From Chryseobacterium soli (lineage in GTDB: Bacteria > Bacteroidota > Bacteroidia > Flavobacteriales > Weeksellaceae): 64,000 nt of DNA. The stretch spans positions 248,001 to 312,000 of the forward strand of contig NZ_JPRH01000001.1 of assembly GCF_000737705.1 (NCBI RefSeq), in the 5' to 3' direction. The notes beneath the pieces were generated by a model. That model made no database searches. It saw only the letters and a program-made list of their open reading frames with translations, and was not told the DNA's origin. Positions within the stretch are counted from its first letter, which is position 1; each line of letters opens with the position of its first letter. Below, in pieces: positions 37,601-44,011 of this stretch. The position numbers and the translations under genes are program-made.

Positions 37601-37846
37601 TCAAATTTCTTTTATTTGATTACGATGATTTTTCCCCAAATCAATCATTGTTGTGATCATTCCTCTCATAGATTCACAATATTTTGAGGAAGTATATTCA
37701 ATGATGTGGGGATTAAAATCCGAGATTTTTCTTAATATAATTTTGTTTTGCTCCAATTCCCTTAATTCACTAGATAATACTTTGCTGGTAATTCCGTTTC
37801 ATTTAGTTCATTTAAAATTCACATTTTGTTGTTTCCCCAAATTCAT
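37601..37846 (-). pseudogene. hxlR-family regulator remnant
   Basis: On the minus strand the sequence reads NGITSKVLSSELRELEQNK, then IILRKISDF through HIIEYTSSKYCESMRG to LGKNHRNQIKEI before a stop. This is the C-terminal half of an HxlR-type winged-helix regulator (the family motif is GIT.KVL...L.ELE.). Two in-frame stops occur just upstream and the N-terminal half is missing, so it is dead. It lies close to the right end of the element, where cargo decays. Confidence 0.65.
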
Positions 37847-38029
37847 TGAAGATTATAAGTTAGTTATAACCTAAAGACGATAAAAAGTAATTATACTTTT
37901 AGTAGATATTAAATTATTAATATCTCTGCTTTTAAATTTAGAGGCTATTCAAAAAAGATTATCCTAATATTATTATAAAAATCTACACTGATTATCAGAT
38001 TGTTATTTAAGTAAATAGTTCTAACTAAT

Positions 38030-38056
38030 GATTAAAATTAACTTTTGATAATCGAT
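38030..38056. other. Right attachment end
   Basis: CTTTTGATA (38042-38050) precedes ATCGAT (38051-38056), where umuC resumes. Joined to the left end it would recreate a symmetrical site: CTTTTGATAAT, CGAT, ATTATCGAAAG. Confidence 0.7.
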
Positions 38057-38353
38057 GCTGTAAACTTCATATTCCAGAACATAAGATTGTGCAATCTTCA
38101 TGACTTCCTGACTTTTAAAGTTATAAAGCTCAAATTTCGCCGAAAAACTTTTTACATCATGCTCCTTGAAAAGCTGTTTATACTTAAAAGCAGGTGCCGC
38201 CATCGGAATTCCAAGTTCTTTTGCTTCTCTGCTTCTGGACACCACGCATCCGTCGTTGTTGGAAAGTACCACAACGGGCTTGTTTTCAAGCGTAGGATCC
38301 AAAGTCCGTTCGCACGAAACAAAAAAATTATTGCAGTCGACTAAAGCATACAT
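38051..38353 (-). pseudogene. umuC: umuC, 5' part (disrupted by the 30-kb element)
   Basis: First 101 codons of a UmuC-type polymerase, from MYALVDCNNFFVSCERTLD through SNNDGCVVSRSREAKELG to YEVYSID. The ATG at 38353 is preferred to a frame start ten codons upstream because UmuC proteins begin MYALVDCN. After ATCGAT the frame runs about ten codons into element DNA and stops. A -7 box TAATTTTG (minus strand, 38381-38388) indicates its own promoter. No umuD lies next to it in this window. Together with the 3' part it would make a full-length UmuC. Confidence 0.9.
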
Positions 38354-38380
38354 GATAAAAAAACTGAATATTCTAAGACA

Positions 38381-38388
38381 CAAAATTA
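38381..38388 (-). promoter_or_regulatory. umuC -7 box
   Basis: Minus-strand TAATTTTG fits TAnnTTTG, 27 bases before the umuC ATG. Confidence 0.5.
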
Positions 38389-38475
38389 TGCTATTTTCAA
38401 TAGAAAACGATCATTAATTATAATTTTAACATTACAATCAACAACATAACTCTCAAAATATCAATCATTTAAAAC

Positions 38476-38510
38476 ACGTCAAGTTTTGTCGTATGAAACC
38501 TCTAGCTTTA
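38476..38510 (+). promoter_or_regulatory. Shared operator-promoter 1 (near umuC)
   Basis: ACGTCAAGTTTTGTCGT, then TAGCTTTA with its T exactly 27 bases after the operator start. The orientation is rightward, toward the 3' end of the antisense antiporter gene; the operator lies 123 bases upstream of umuC on the other side, so it may serve umuC or an unannotated transcript. Confidence 0.6.
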
Positions 38511-38528
38511 AAGCCCCAATGCCCTATA

Positions 38529-40112
38529 TCAGATAATTTTAAGGCGTTCTTCTTCCAAATCAATTTGGTATAACTGCTGGCGGATCACTTCTTCATCAAT
38601 CGATATATCTTTATTAAGCTCTGAAAGATATTGTCTTTGGCTCTCGAGCATTTCAACGATAATAATTTTGTTTTTCTCATTCATCCATCCCACATCATCT
38701 GCCTTTATTTTTTCTTCCCAATGCTCTAGCATCCGTTCTATTCCTGCATGGCCATGCAATTCTTTTTCATGTTTATTTTTAAGGAAATGATAGCCATGTT
38801 CTTTGAGTTCTCTTTTTATTCTTTGTCGGGTTTGTTCTTCTTTCTCCTCATCCACAAAATCCTGAAATAAGCGCCCCCGCGTGATTAAATAAGGCAGCGT
38901 AAGCCCCTGAACCAACAAGGTAACCAGAATGACAACAAACGTAATAAACAGGATAAGGTTCCTGTTTGGAAAAGGAGTTCCATTTTCAAGGGTAATGGGA
39001 ATCGCAAGTGCCGCAGCAAGTGATACAACTCCCCGCATACCCGTCCATCCCAGCAAGAGCGGCATCATCATCTGTCGTCTTCTTGAAGATGCCCGCGGAG
39101 CCACACTTGGTCTAAAAATAAACGTAGCAAGCATGGCAACATATGAACTTATTATTCTTGCTGCTATGAGGATACCCGTTACGAGCAGCCCATATTTAAT
39201 AGCTGTTGCTAAAGGAATTCCTTCAAATCGAAGTCCCCCTACAATATCAGGAAGTTCCAGCCCAATAATTAAAAACACAATTCCATTTAAAATAAAAACA
39301 AAACTTTCCCAGACGCTGTATCCTTTTATACGGCTGGCACTGTTTAAAAATATCAACCGTCTGGCTGACATATATAAGCCACCACATACTACAGCCAGTA
39401 CTCCGGAGCTATGAAACTGTTCTGCAATCCAGTACATCAGATAAGGCTCAATAAGGGTTAATGCAATATCCGAAGAGGGCTCTGTTGGCAGACGCTTGTG
39501 TACTTCCACAAAAATCCAGGCCAGCAAGAGGCCTATTCCGGCACCACCTATCAACATCCATAAAAAGCTCAGAGAAGCTTCCTGCCAAACAAACTGTCCG
39601 GTACCTACCGCAACGAGTGCAAACCGAAAAATGATCAATGAAGAGGCGTCATTTAACAAGCTTTCTCCTTCCAGAATCGCAGAAGTAGAATTGGGGATTT
39701 TTACAAATTTCATGATAGCCCCAGTACTCACAGCATCAGGAGGAGACACAATTCCCCCTAATAAAAACCCTAATGCAATCGTAAATCCGGGGATAAAATA
39801 GTTAGCTGCCACCGCCACGGAGAGTGCTGTAAAAAATACGACCAGAAAGGCAAAACTCCCGATAATCCGCCACCATCTTTTCATCTCCTTAAAGGAAATC
39901 GCCCATGAAGCTTCAAATAACAGTGGCGGCAGAAAGATAAAAAAGATAAGATCAGGATTTATTTTTATGACAGGTAATCCGGGTACAAGGCTTACAAGCA
40001 GCCCGAAAACAACCAGCAAAATAGGATAGGCAATTTTTAATTTGGCCGCAAATATATTCAACAGCACAATAGCCGCTATCATTGCCAGAAAAAAAGGTAA
40101 GATGGTGTGCAT
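38529..40112 (-). CDS. Na+/H+ antiporter, CPA1 (NhaP) family
   Basis: 527-residue inner-membrane cation/proton antiporter with about 11-12 hydrophobic segments in residues 1-400, ending in a cytoplasmic, highly charged tail (about 130 residues with coiled-coil character). Family markers are LPPLLFEASW near 60-70, GGIVSPPDAVSTGA near 120 with the ion-binding Asp, and GESLLNDASSLI near 150. It exchanges Na+ or K+ for protons. Not obviously connected to its neighbours; the gene shows no shared operator upstream. Confidence 0.92.
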   Translation of the reverse strand: MHTILPFFLAMIAAIVLLNIFAAKLKIAYPILLVVFGLLVSLVPGLPVIKINPDLIFFIFLPPLLFEASWAISFKEMKRWWRIIGSFAFLVVFFTALSVAVAANYFIPGFTIALGFLLGGIVSPPDAVSTGAIMKFVKIPNSTSAILEGESLLNDASSLIIFRFALVAVGTGQFVWQEASLSFLWMLIGGAGIGLLLAWIFVEVHKRLPTEPSSDIALTLIEPYLMYWIAEQFHSSGVLAVVCGGLYMSARRLIFLNSASRIKGYSVWESFVFILNGIVFLIIGLELPDIVGGLRFEGIPLATAIKYGLLVTGILIAARIISSYVAMLATFIFRPSVAPRASSRRRQMMMPLLLGWTGMRGVVSLAAALAIPITLENGTPFPNRNLILFITFVVILVTLLVQGLTLPYLITRGRLFQDFVDEEKEEQTRQRIKRELKEHGYHFLKNKHEKELHGHAGIERMLEHWEEKIKADDVGWMNEKNKIIIVEMLESQRQYLSELNKDISIDEEVIRQQLYQIDLEEERLKII

Positions 40113-40314
40113 TATAGTATTGTGTTTTTATTTCTTTGATTGAAAATCTGATTATCACGCAGCTTTCCTTTACAAATATACAGGCAATTCGCTTTTCTAT
40201 GATCTTATTTGCTGATCTTATCCAAACTCAATTTTAAATGGATCTCCAGAATTTTTAAATGAGACAATATTTTTTTACATTTTTTTATCTGAAGGATTAT
40301 AAATTTAATTTAAT

Positions 40315-40349
40315 ACGTCAAGTTTAGTCGCAGTCATATTCTATTTTTG
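40315..40349 (+). promoter_or_regulatory. Shared operator-promoter 2 (M15 peptidase)
   Basis: ACGTCAAGTTTAGTCGC followed at the fixed 27-base offset by TATTTTTG, a perfect TAnnTTTG; the start codon is 22 bases after the box. Confidence 0.82.
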
Positions 40350-40371
40350 CTTTATAATAAAACATACCATT

Positions 40372-40872
40372 ATGGACAAAGTAAGTTTAGAAAGGATTGA
40401 AAAACTTCACCCTGCTGTACGGGAAGAAGTAAAACAAATCATTAAAGAATGCGACGAGTCTCTTACCGGAAGGGCCAAAATAAGAATTACCCAAGGGTTA
40501 AGAACCTTTGAGGAGCAAGAAAAACTCTATGCCATAGGAAGAATTACTTCAGGAAAAAAAGTGACCAATGCCAAAGCTGGACAAAGCATTCATAATTACG
40601 GTCTCGCGGTTGATATCTGCTTAATGATCGACGGAAAAACAGCCAGCTGGGACACGGTAAAAGACTGGGATAATGATAGAGTTGCCGACTGGTATGAATG
40701 TGTGAAAATCTTTGCTAAACATGGCTGGGACTGGGGCGGAAACTGGAAGACCTTTAAAGACCTTCCCCACTTCGAAAAAAAGAGTATTCCTACTAAAAAA
40801 GGAGTCTTAAAAACCAGCTGGAGAATGCTTTCCAAAATGCCCAGGGACAAGCAAAATTATGTTGTGTTTTAG
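40372..40872 (+). CDS. M15-family peptidase, endolysin-like (L-Ala-D-Glu endopeptidase type)
   Basis: 166-residue peptidoglycan endopeptidase of the CwlK/phage-endolysin type. Zinc ligands are His74 and Asp81 (SIHNYGLAVDI) and His133 (DLPHFE); GLRTFEEQEKLYAIGR is the conserved substrate-side helix. There is no signal peptide, as in phage endolysins, so it needs a holin-like or lysis route to reach its substrate. It sits under the shared operator that also drives the patatin gene and the large cluster, hence a likely lysis function for that system. Confidence 0.88.
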   Translation: MDKVSLERIEKLHPAVREEVKQIIKECDESLTGRAKIRITQGLRTFEEQEKLYAIGRITSGKKVTNAKAGQSIHNYGLAVDICLMIDGKTASWDTVKDWDNDRVADWYECVKIFAKHGWDWGGNWKTFKDLPHFEKKSIPTKKGVLKTSWRMLSKMPRDKQNYVVF

Positions 40873-40900
40873 TTCTCTTTTATTTGAAATTAATTAAAAC

Positions 40901-40935
40901 ACGACACGTTCTGTCGCCGCCTCAGACTACCTTTA
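40901..40935 (+). promoter_or_regulatory. Shared operator-promoter 3 (patatin)
   Basis: ACGACACGTTCTGTCGC, whose CGACA/TGTCG arms are perfectly inverted, then TACCTTTA at the fixed offset; 25 bases before the ATG. Confidence 0.82.
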
Positions 40936-40960
40936 CTTTACCAGAAAAACAGTAGGAACA

Positions 40961-41998
40961 ATGAAAAAAACAACCATTCTTTCTTTGGACGGCGGCGGAA
41001 TAAGAGGTATTATTACCTGTATAATTTTACGCTATATAGAAGAACAGCTGCAGTATTATGATAAGCCGAGTGCTAAGCTAGGAGATTATTTTGATCTGGT
41101 AGCAGGAAGCAGTACAGGCGGACTGATCGCTTCTATCATTCTATGTCCTGATGAACACCGAAAAGCTAAATATTCAATCCAAAAAGGATTAGAATTATAT
41201 GCTGAAAAAGGTGGCGACATATTTCAGGTTTCTTTTTGGGAGAAAATGATCAATCCATTTGGTCTTCTTAATGAAAAGATCTCTCAGGAAGAACTTGAAA
41301 AAAATCTGAATGACTTTTTCGGGCACCTTGAATTAAAGGAACTTATAAAACCATGTCTCATCACCAGTTATGATATTGAAAACCGAAGAGCAAAGTTATT
41401 CAATTCATGGAAAGCCAATCTAAGTACCGATAATTTTTATTTGAAAGACATCTGCCGGGCAACCTCAGCAGCGCCCACTTACTTCACTCCGGTACAAATC
41501 AAATCAATGTATGGCCAAATTTTCAGTCTGATAGATGGTGGAATGTTTGCCAATAATCCGGCGCTTTGCGCATATGCTGAAGCAAGAAAAATTCCTTTTG
41601 CTGAAGTGCTGAAGAATCATCAGAAAGCCAATCATCCTTCCGTTAATGATATGATCATTATTTCGATCGGAACAGGAATTGAATCACGCTCCTATTCTTT
41701 CAAAAAACTGGAAAAAGCAGGAAAAATAGGCTGGGTAAATCCTATTATTGATATTTTAATGTCTGCCAATGCAGAAACGGTGGATTATCAGCTCTGTCAG
41801 ATGTTCCAGACATTGGGCCAGAGAAATCAGAAAAATTACTACCGTATTAATCCCTCTTTAAAAAATGCATCCCCGGCGATGGATGATGTACGAAGATCCA
41901 ATATAGAAAATCTGATACAAGCAGGTTTAAGCTATATTGATGATAACAGGGAAACCTTGAACCAGATTGTTCAAAAGCTCATTAAAAACAAAATATAA
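40961..41998 (+). CDS. Patatin-like phospholipase
   Basis: 345-residue lipid acyl hydrolase. The oxyanion loop is DGGGIRG at residues 10-16, the nucleophile Ser51 lies in GSSTG, and the catalytic Asp is in DGGMFANNP near residue 190. It lacks a signal peptide, which suggests action on the inner face of the cell membrane or as a delivered effector. Homologous patatins act as phospholipase effectors, including in CBASS (CapV), but there is no cyclase gene here. Controlled by the shared operator, it may work with the M15 peptidase to lyse the producer cell, or be an effector itself. Confidence 0.9.
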   Translation: MKKTTILSLDGGGIRGIITCIILRYIEEQLQYYDKPSAKLGDYFDLVAGSSTGGLIASIILCPDEHRKAKYSIQKGLELYAEKGGDIFQVSFWEKMINPFGLLNEKISQEELEKNLNDFFGHLELKELIKPCLITSYDIENRRAKLFNSWKANLSTDNFYLKDICRATSAAPTYFTPVQIKSMYGQIFSLIDGGMFANNPALCAYAEARKIPFAEVLKNHQKANHPSVNDMIIISIGTGIESRSYSFKKLEKAGKIGWVNPIIDILMSANAETVDYQLCQMFQTLGQRNQKNYYRINPSLKNASPAMDDVRRSNIENLIQAGLSYIDDNRETLNQIVQKLIKNKI

Positions 41999-42088
41999 GC
42001 ATTTATCCTTATAATTTATCAATATTAGCTTAAAAGCTTATGACAATCTTATTATTCATTTGTAAGAAAGTTAGGAAGACTATTTCAC

Positions 42089-42123
42089 ACGTCACGTTTT
42101 GGCACCTCCTAAATTTATCCTTG
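42089..42123 (+). promoter_or_regulatory. Shared operator-promoter 4 (tandem, distal)
   Basis: ACGTCACGTTTTGGCAC then TATCCTTG at the 27-base offset; a weaker copy 82 bases upstream of the next one. Confidence 0.65.
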
Positions 42124-42170
42124 AAATACTAAAAAGGAACAGAATATAAAATTAAAAACTTTAAAATAAC

Positions 42171-42205
42171 ACGTCAAGTTTTGTCGCCTTCCTCTTCTAC
42201 CTTTG
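42171..42205 (+). promoter_or_regulatory. Shared operator-promoter 5 (52-aa gene)
   Basis: ACGTCAAGTTTTGTCGC then TACCTTTG at the 27-base offset. The long leader (126 bases) contains the duplicated element at 42254-42292. Confidence 0.82.
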
Positions 42206-42253
42206 AAATATAAACAAAGACACAAAATAATAATCCATAAAAACTTTTAATAG

Positions 42254-42292
42254 CCTTTGAATTCAACATCAATTAATGCTGGACAACCAGAA
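42254..42292 (+). repeat. Duplicated leader element, copy A
   Basis: CCTTTGAATTCA, variable spacer, AATGCTGGACAACCAGAA; matches copy B at 42599-42638 and lies 49 bases after the -7 box, as copy B does (48). CTGG/CCAG can form a small hairpin. Confidence 0.7.
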
Positions 42293-42331
42293 ATATGCTC
42301 AAATTTCAACCAAAACACAAAAACACTATTT

Positions 42332-42490
42332 ATGGAAAATACCGATTACAGCCCAGGCTTACCCCTCGATCAAGAGCTCTATACTATCGAATGGAGCGAT
42401 ATCGAAAACACAGAGATAGATTACGAAAACTATCTTAACGATATTGAGAACTTCTTCAAAGAAGATTTTGAAGATGATACTTTTGAATAA
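42332..42490 (+). CDS. Small acidic protein, 52 aa
   Basis: MENTDYSPGLPLDQELY through ENFFKEDFEDDTFE: strongly acidic, with an internal YTIEWSD...YENYLNDIENFF segment. The ATG at 42332 is preferred; an upstream frame from a TTG is longer but runs through the leader element. Not recognised. Highly acidic small proteins can be DNA mimics, inhibitors or chaperones, but nothing in sequence decides. Preceded by two copies of the shared operator, it is part of the regulon. Confidence 0.6.
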   Translation: MENTDYSPGLPLDQELYTIEWSDIENTEIDYENYLNDIENFFKEDFEDDTFE

Positions 42491-42516
42491 AAAATAATAC
42501 ACAAACTTTTTTAAAC

Positions 42517-42551
42517 ACCTCAAGTTCTGTCGCTGTCCGGAATTACCTTTG
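42517..42551 (+). promoter_or_regulatory. Shared operator-promoter 6 (12-kb cluster)
   Basis: ACCTCAAGTTCTGTCGC then TACCTTTG at the 27-base offset; leader of 169 bases to the first gene. Confidence 0.82.
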
Positions 42552-42598
42552 AAGCACCAATCAACACACTCGACATTATTCTATAGTCATTCACAAAA

Positions 42599-42638
42599 CC
42601 TTTGAATTCACCATTCACACAATGCTGGACAGCCAGAA
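42599..42638 (+). repeat. Duplicated leader element, copy B
   Basis: CCTTTGAATTCA, spacer, AATGCTGGACAGCCAGAA. In this copy ATGCTGGAC opens a short frame MLDSQNCV that stops at once; in copy A the same start opens a longer frame MLDNQKYAQ. Confidence 0.7.
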
Positions 42639-42720
42639 CTGTGTTTAAAAAGATATAAAAAAATGAAAGGATTTTACTGAAAAGATCCTTCACATCTAAA
42701 TTTAAAAAATCATACAATTT

Positions 42721-43350
42721 ATGAAAACAAAAGAAGAATTAAAACAATATTTCGAAACCGGGGATATCCCAAAACAAGAAGATTTTTGGGCTTGGCTGGA
42801 CGCGTACTGGCATAAGGATGAAAAAATTTCCGAAAGTGCTATTGATTCAGTGGAAAAAATTATACCCAACATTGTTGATGAAACGCTCCTAGGGCACTCT
42901 ATTTCTGTATCTATTTCTAACAATGTTAGAAAAATTACTCAGGCAGCTTTTCAGTATTCAGGAATGAATTATCAAATTATTGAAGTAAACTTTAATGAAG
43001 GGTTAGAGGAAATTGGAATGTACGCATTTGAAGCTCAAAATGTAAAAAAGGTCAAAACTCCTTCAACTTTAAAAATTATTGACAATGGTGCTTTTAATAC
43101 CCAGGCAGATGCGGTCTATAACGCAGATTCACTTGGGGAGATTATCCTGAATGAAGGATTGATAAAGATCGGAGATTATGCATTTAATTGCCCAAGAGCC
43201 AAAGTGAAAAATATATATATCCCTAGTTCGGTTCAGACGGTTGGCCAGAATGCATTTGCCATCCCTTCGCTTAAAACAGTTTCAGCTCCAGCTGGTATGG
43301 ATCTAAGTAATACTGGAATTCCAACAACAGCTATAATCACTTATAGATAA
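42721..43350 (+). CDS. BspA-like LRR protein with tail-type N-terminal domain (paralogue 1)
   Basis: 209 residues. Residues 1-38 form a conserved module (KTKEELKQYFETGD ... FWAWLDAYWHKDEK) shared with the next two genes; in Bacteroidetes this kind of module precedes phage-tail-fibre-like domains. Residues 60-200 are BspA/LRR_5-type repeats (VNFNEGLEEIGMYAFEAQ; IPSSVQTVGQNAFAIPSL), which bind surfaces or proteins. No signal peptide, so it is not a classical adhesin; a receptor-binding part of a released particle is an inference. First gene of the cluster; 6 bases to the next. Confidence 0.78.
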   Translation: MKTKEELKQYFETGDIPKQEDFWAWLDAYWHKDEKISESAIDSVEKIIPNIVDETLLGHSISVSISNNVRKITQAAFQYSGMNYQIIEVNFNEGLEEIGMYAFEAQNVKKVKTPSTLKIIDNGAFNTQADAVYNADSLGEIILNEGLIKIGDYAFNCPRAKVKNIYIPSSVQTVGQNAFAIPSLKTVSAPAGMDLSNTGIPTTAIITYR

Positions 43351-43356
43351 AATATT

Positions 43357-43989
43357 ATGAAAACAAAAGAAGAATTAAAGCTCCAATTCGAAAACGGAGA
43401 CAAACCTACACAAGAAGATTTTTGGGCATTGCTGGACTCGTACTGGCATAAGAGTGAAAAGCTAGGTAATAATGCCCTGAATTTAATCACTTATCTAGAA
43501 TTTACCTATTCTCCAACTGACAGCACAGAAATTACGGGTAATGATTCTATTATAGTTTTTCCGGAAGGCATTAAGACTATCGGAGGCTTTAGGTTTAACT
43601 TAACTTTACAAAATCGTATTACAAAAATTCAATTTCCTCAATCTCTGGAGACAATTAGAACTAATGCTTTTGGTGCACAGTACTTGAGAGGACCTTTAAA
43701 AATTCCGGGATCATGCAAAGTTATTGAAGCACATGCATTCAACAGTACTGTTTCAGATGTATCAGAACTAATATTAGAAAAAGGAGTAGAAATAATTGGA
43801 GACAGTGCTTTTCAATTTATGAACAATAAGAATTTGACTGACCTGTATATTCCCAGTTCAGTAAAATCCGTAGGACAAAACGCATTCAACATTCCATCTC
43901 TTAAAACGGTGTCTGCCCTTAACGGATTAGACTTAAGTAATGCCGGCATTCCGGAAACAGCAGTAATAATGCGCTATGTAGATTTATAA
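43357..43989 (+). CDS. BspA-like LRR protein with tail-type N-terminal domain (paralogue 2)
   Basis: 210 residues, a diverged tandem duplicate of the preceding gene: same N-terminal module (KTKEELKLQFENGD ... FWALLDSYWHKSEK), same LRR_5 repeats (VFPEGIKTIGGFRF; IPSSVKSVGQNAFNIPSLKT) and a near-identical C-terminal LDLSNAGIPETAV. The LRR faces differ, as expected for proteins that bind different targets. Follows with a 6-base gap in the same operon. Confidence 0.78.
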   Translation: MKTKEELKLQFENGDKPTQEDFWALLDSYWHKSEKLGNNALNLITYLEFTYSPTDSTEITGNDSIIVFPEGIKTIGGFRFNLTLQNRITKIQFPQSLETIRTNAFGAQYLRGPLKIPGSCKVIEAHAFNSTVSDVSELILEKGVEIIGDSAFQFMNNKNLTDLYIPSSVKSVGQNAFNIPSLKTVSALNGLDLSNAGIPETAVIMRYVDL

Positions 43990-44011
43990 CAATTAAAGAC
44001 ACAAAAGAAAA

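Larger units (their letters stand above)
7957..38056. mobile_element. 30.1-kb RIT-like genomic island inserted in umuC
   Basis: Boundaries follow from the two umuC halves: ATCGAT occurs at 7957-7962 and at 38051-38056, and removing 30,094 bases between them restores the umuC frame. Three adjacent tyrosine recombinase genes sit at the left end. Cargo includes DNA-damage tolerance genes, a RiPP cluster and defence genes. No conjugation, relaxase or phage structural genes are seen, so this is a transposable or mobilisable island rather than an ICE or prophage. Several broken genes and hairpins inside suggest stepwise accretion of cargo. Confidence 0.88.

Noticed and set aside
37653..37874. 73-codon plus-strand hydrophobic frame
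   Set aside because: It is antisense to the hxlR remnant, which explains its composition.
7963..38050. Integrative conjugative element or prophage as the nature of the island
   Set aside because: No relaxase, T4SS, TraG-type, capsid, terminase or tail genes are seen between the junctions; only the recombinase trio.
40961..41998. Patatin as CapV effector of a CBASS system
   Set aside because: No CD-NTase (cyclase) or Cap2/Cap3 gene lies nearby, and the gene shares its operator with the endolysin and toxin cluster instead.
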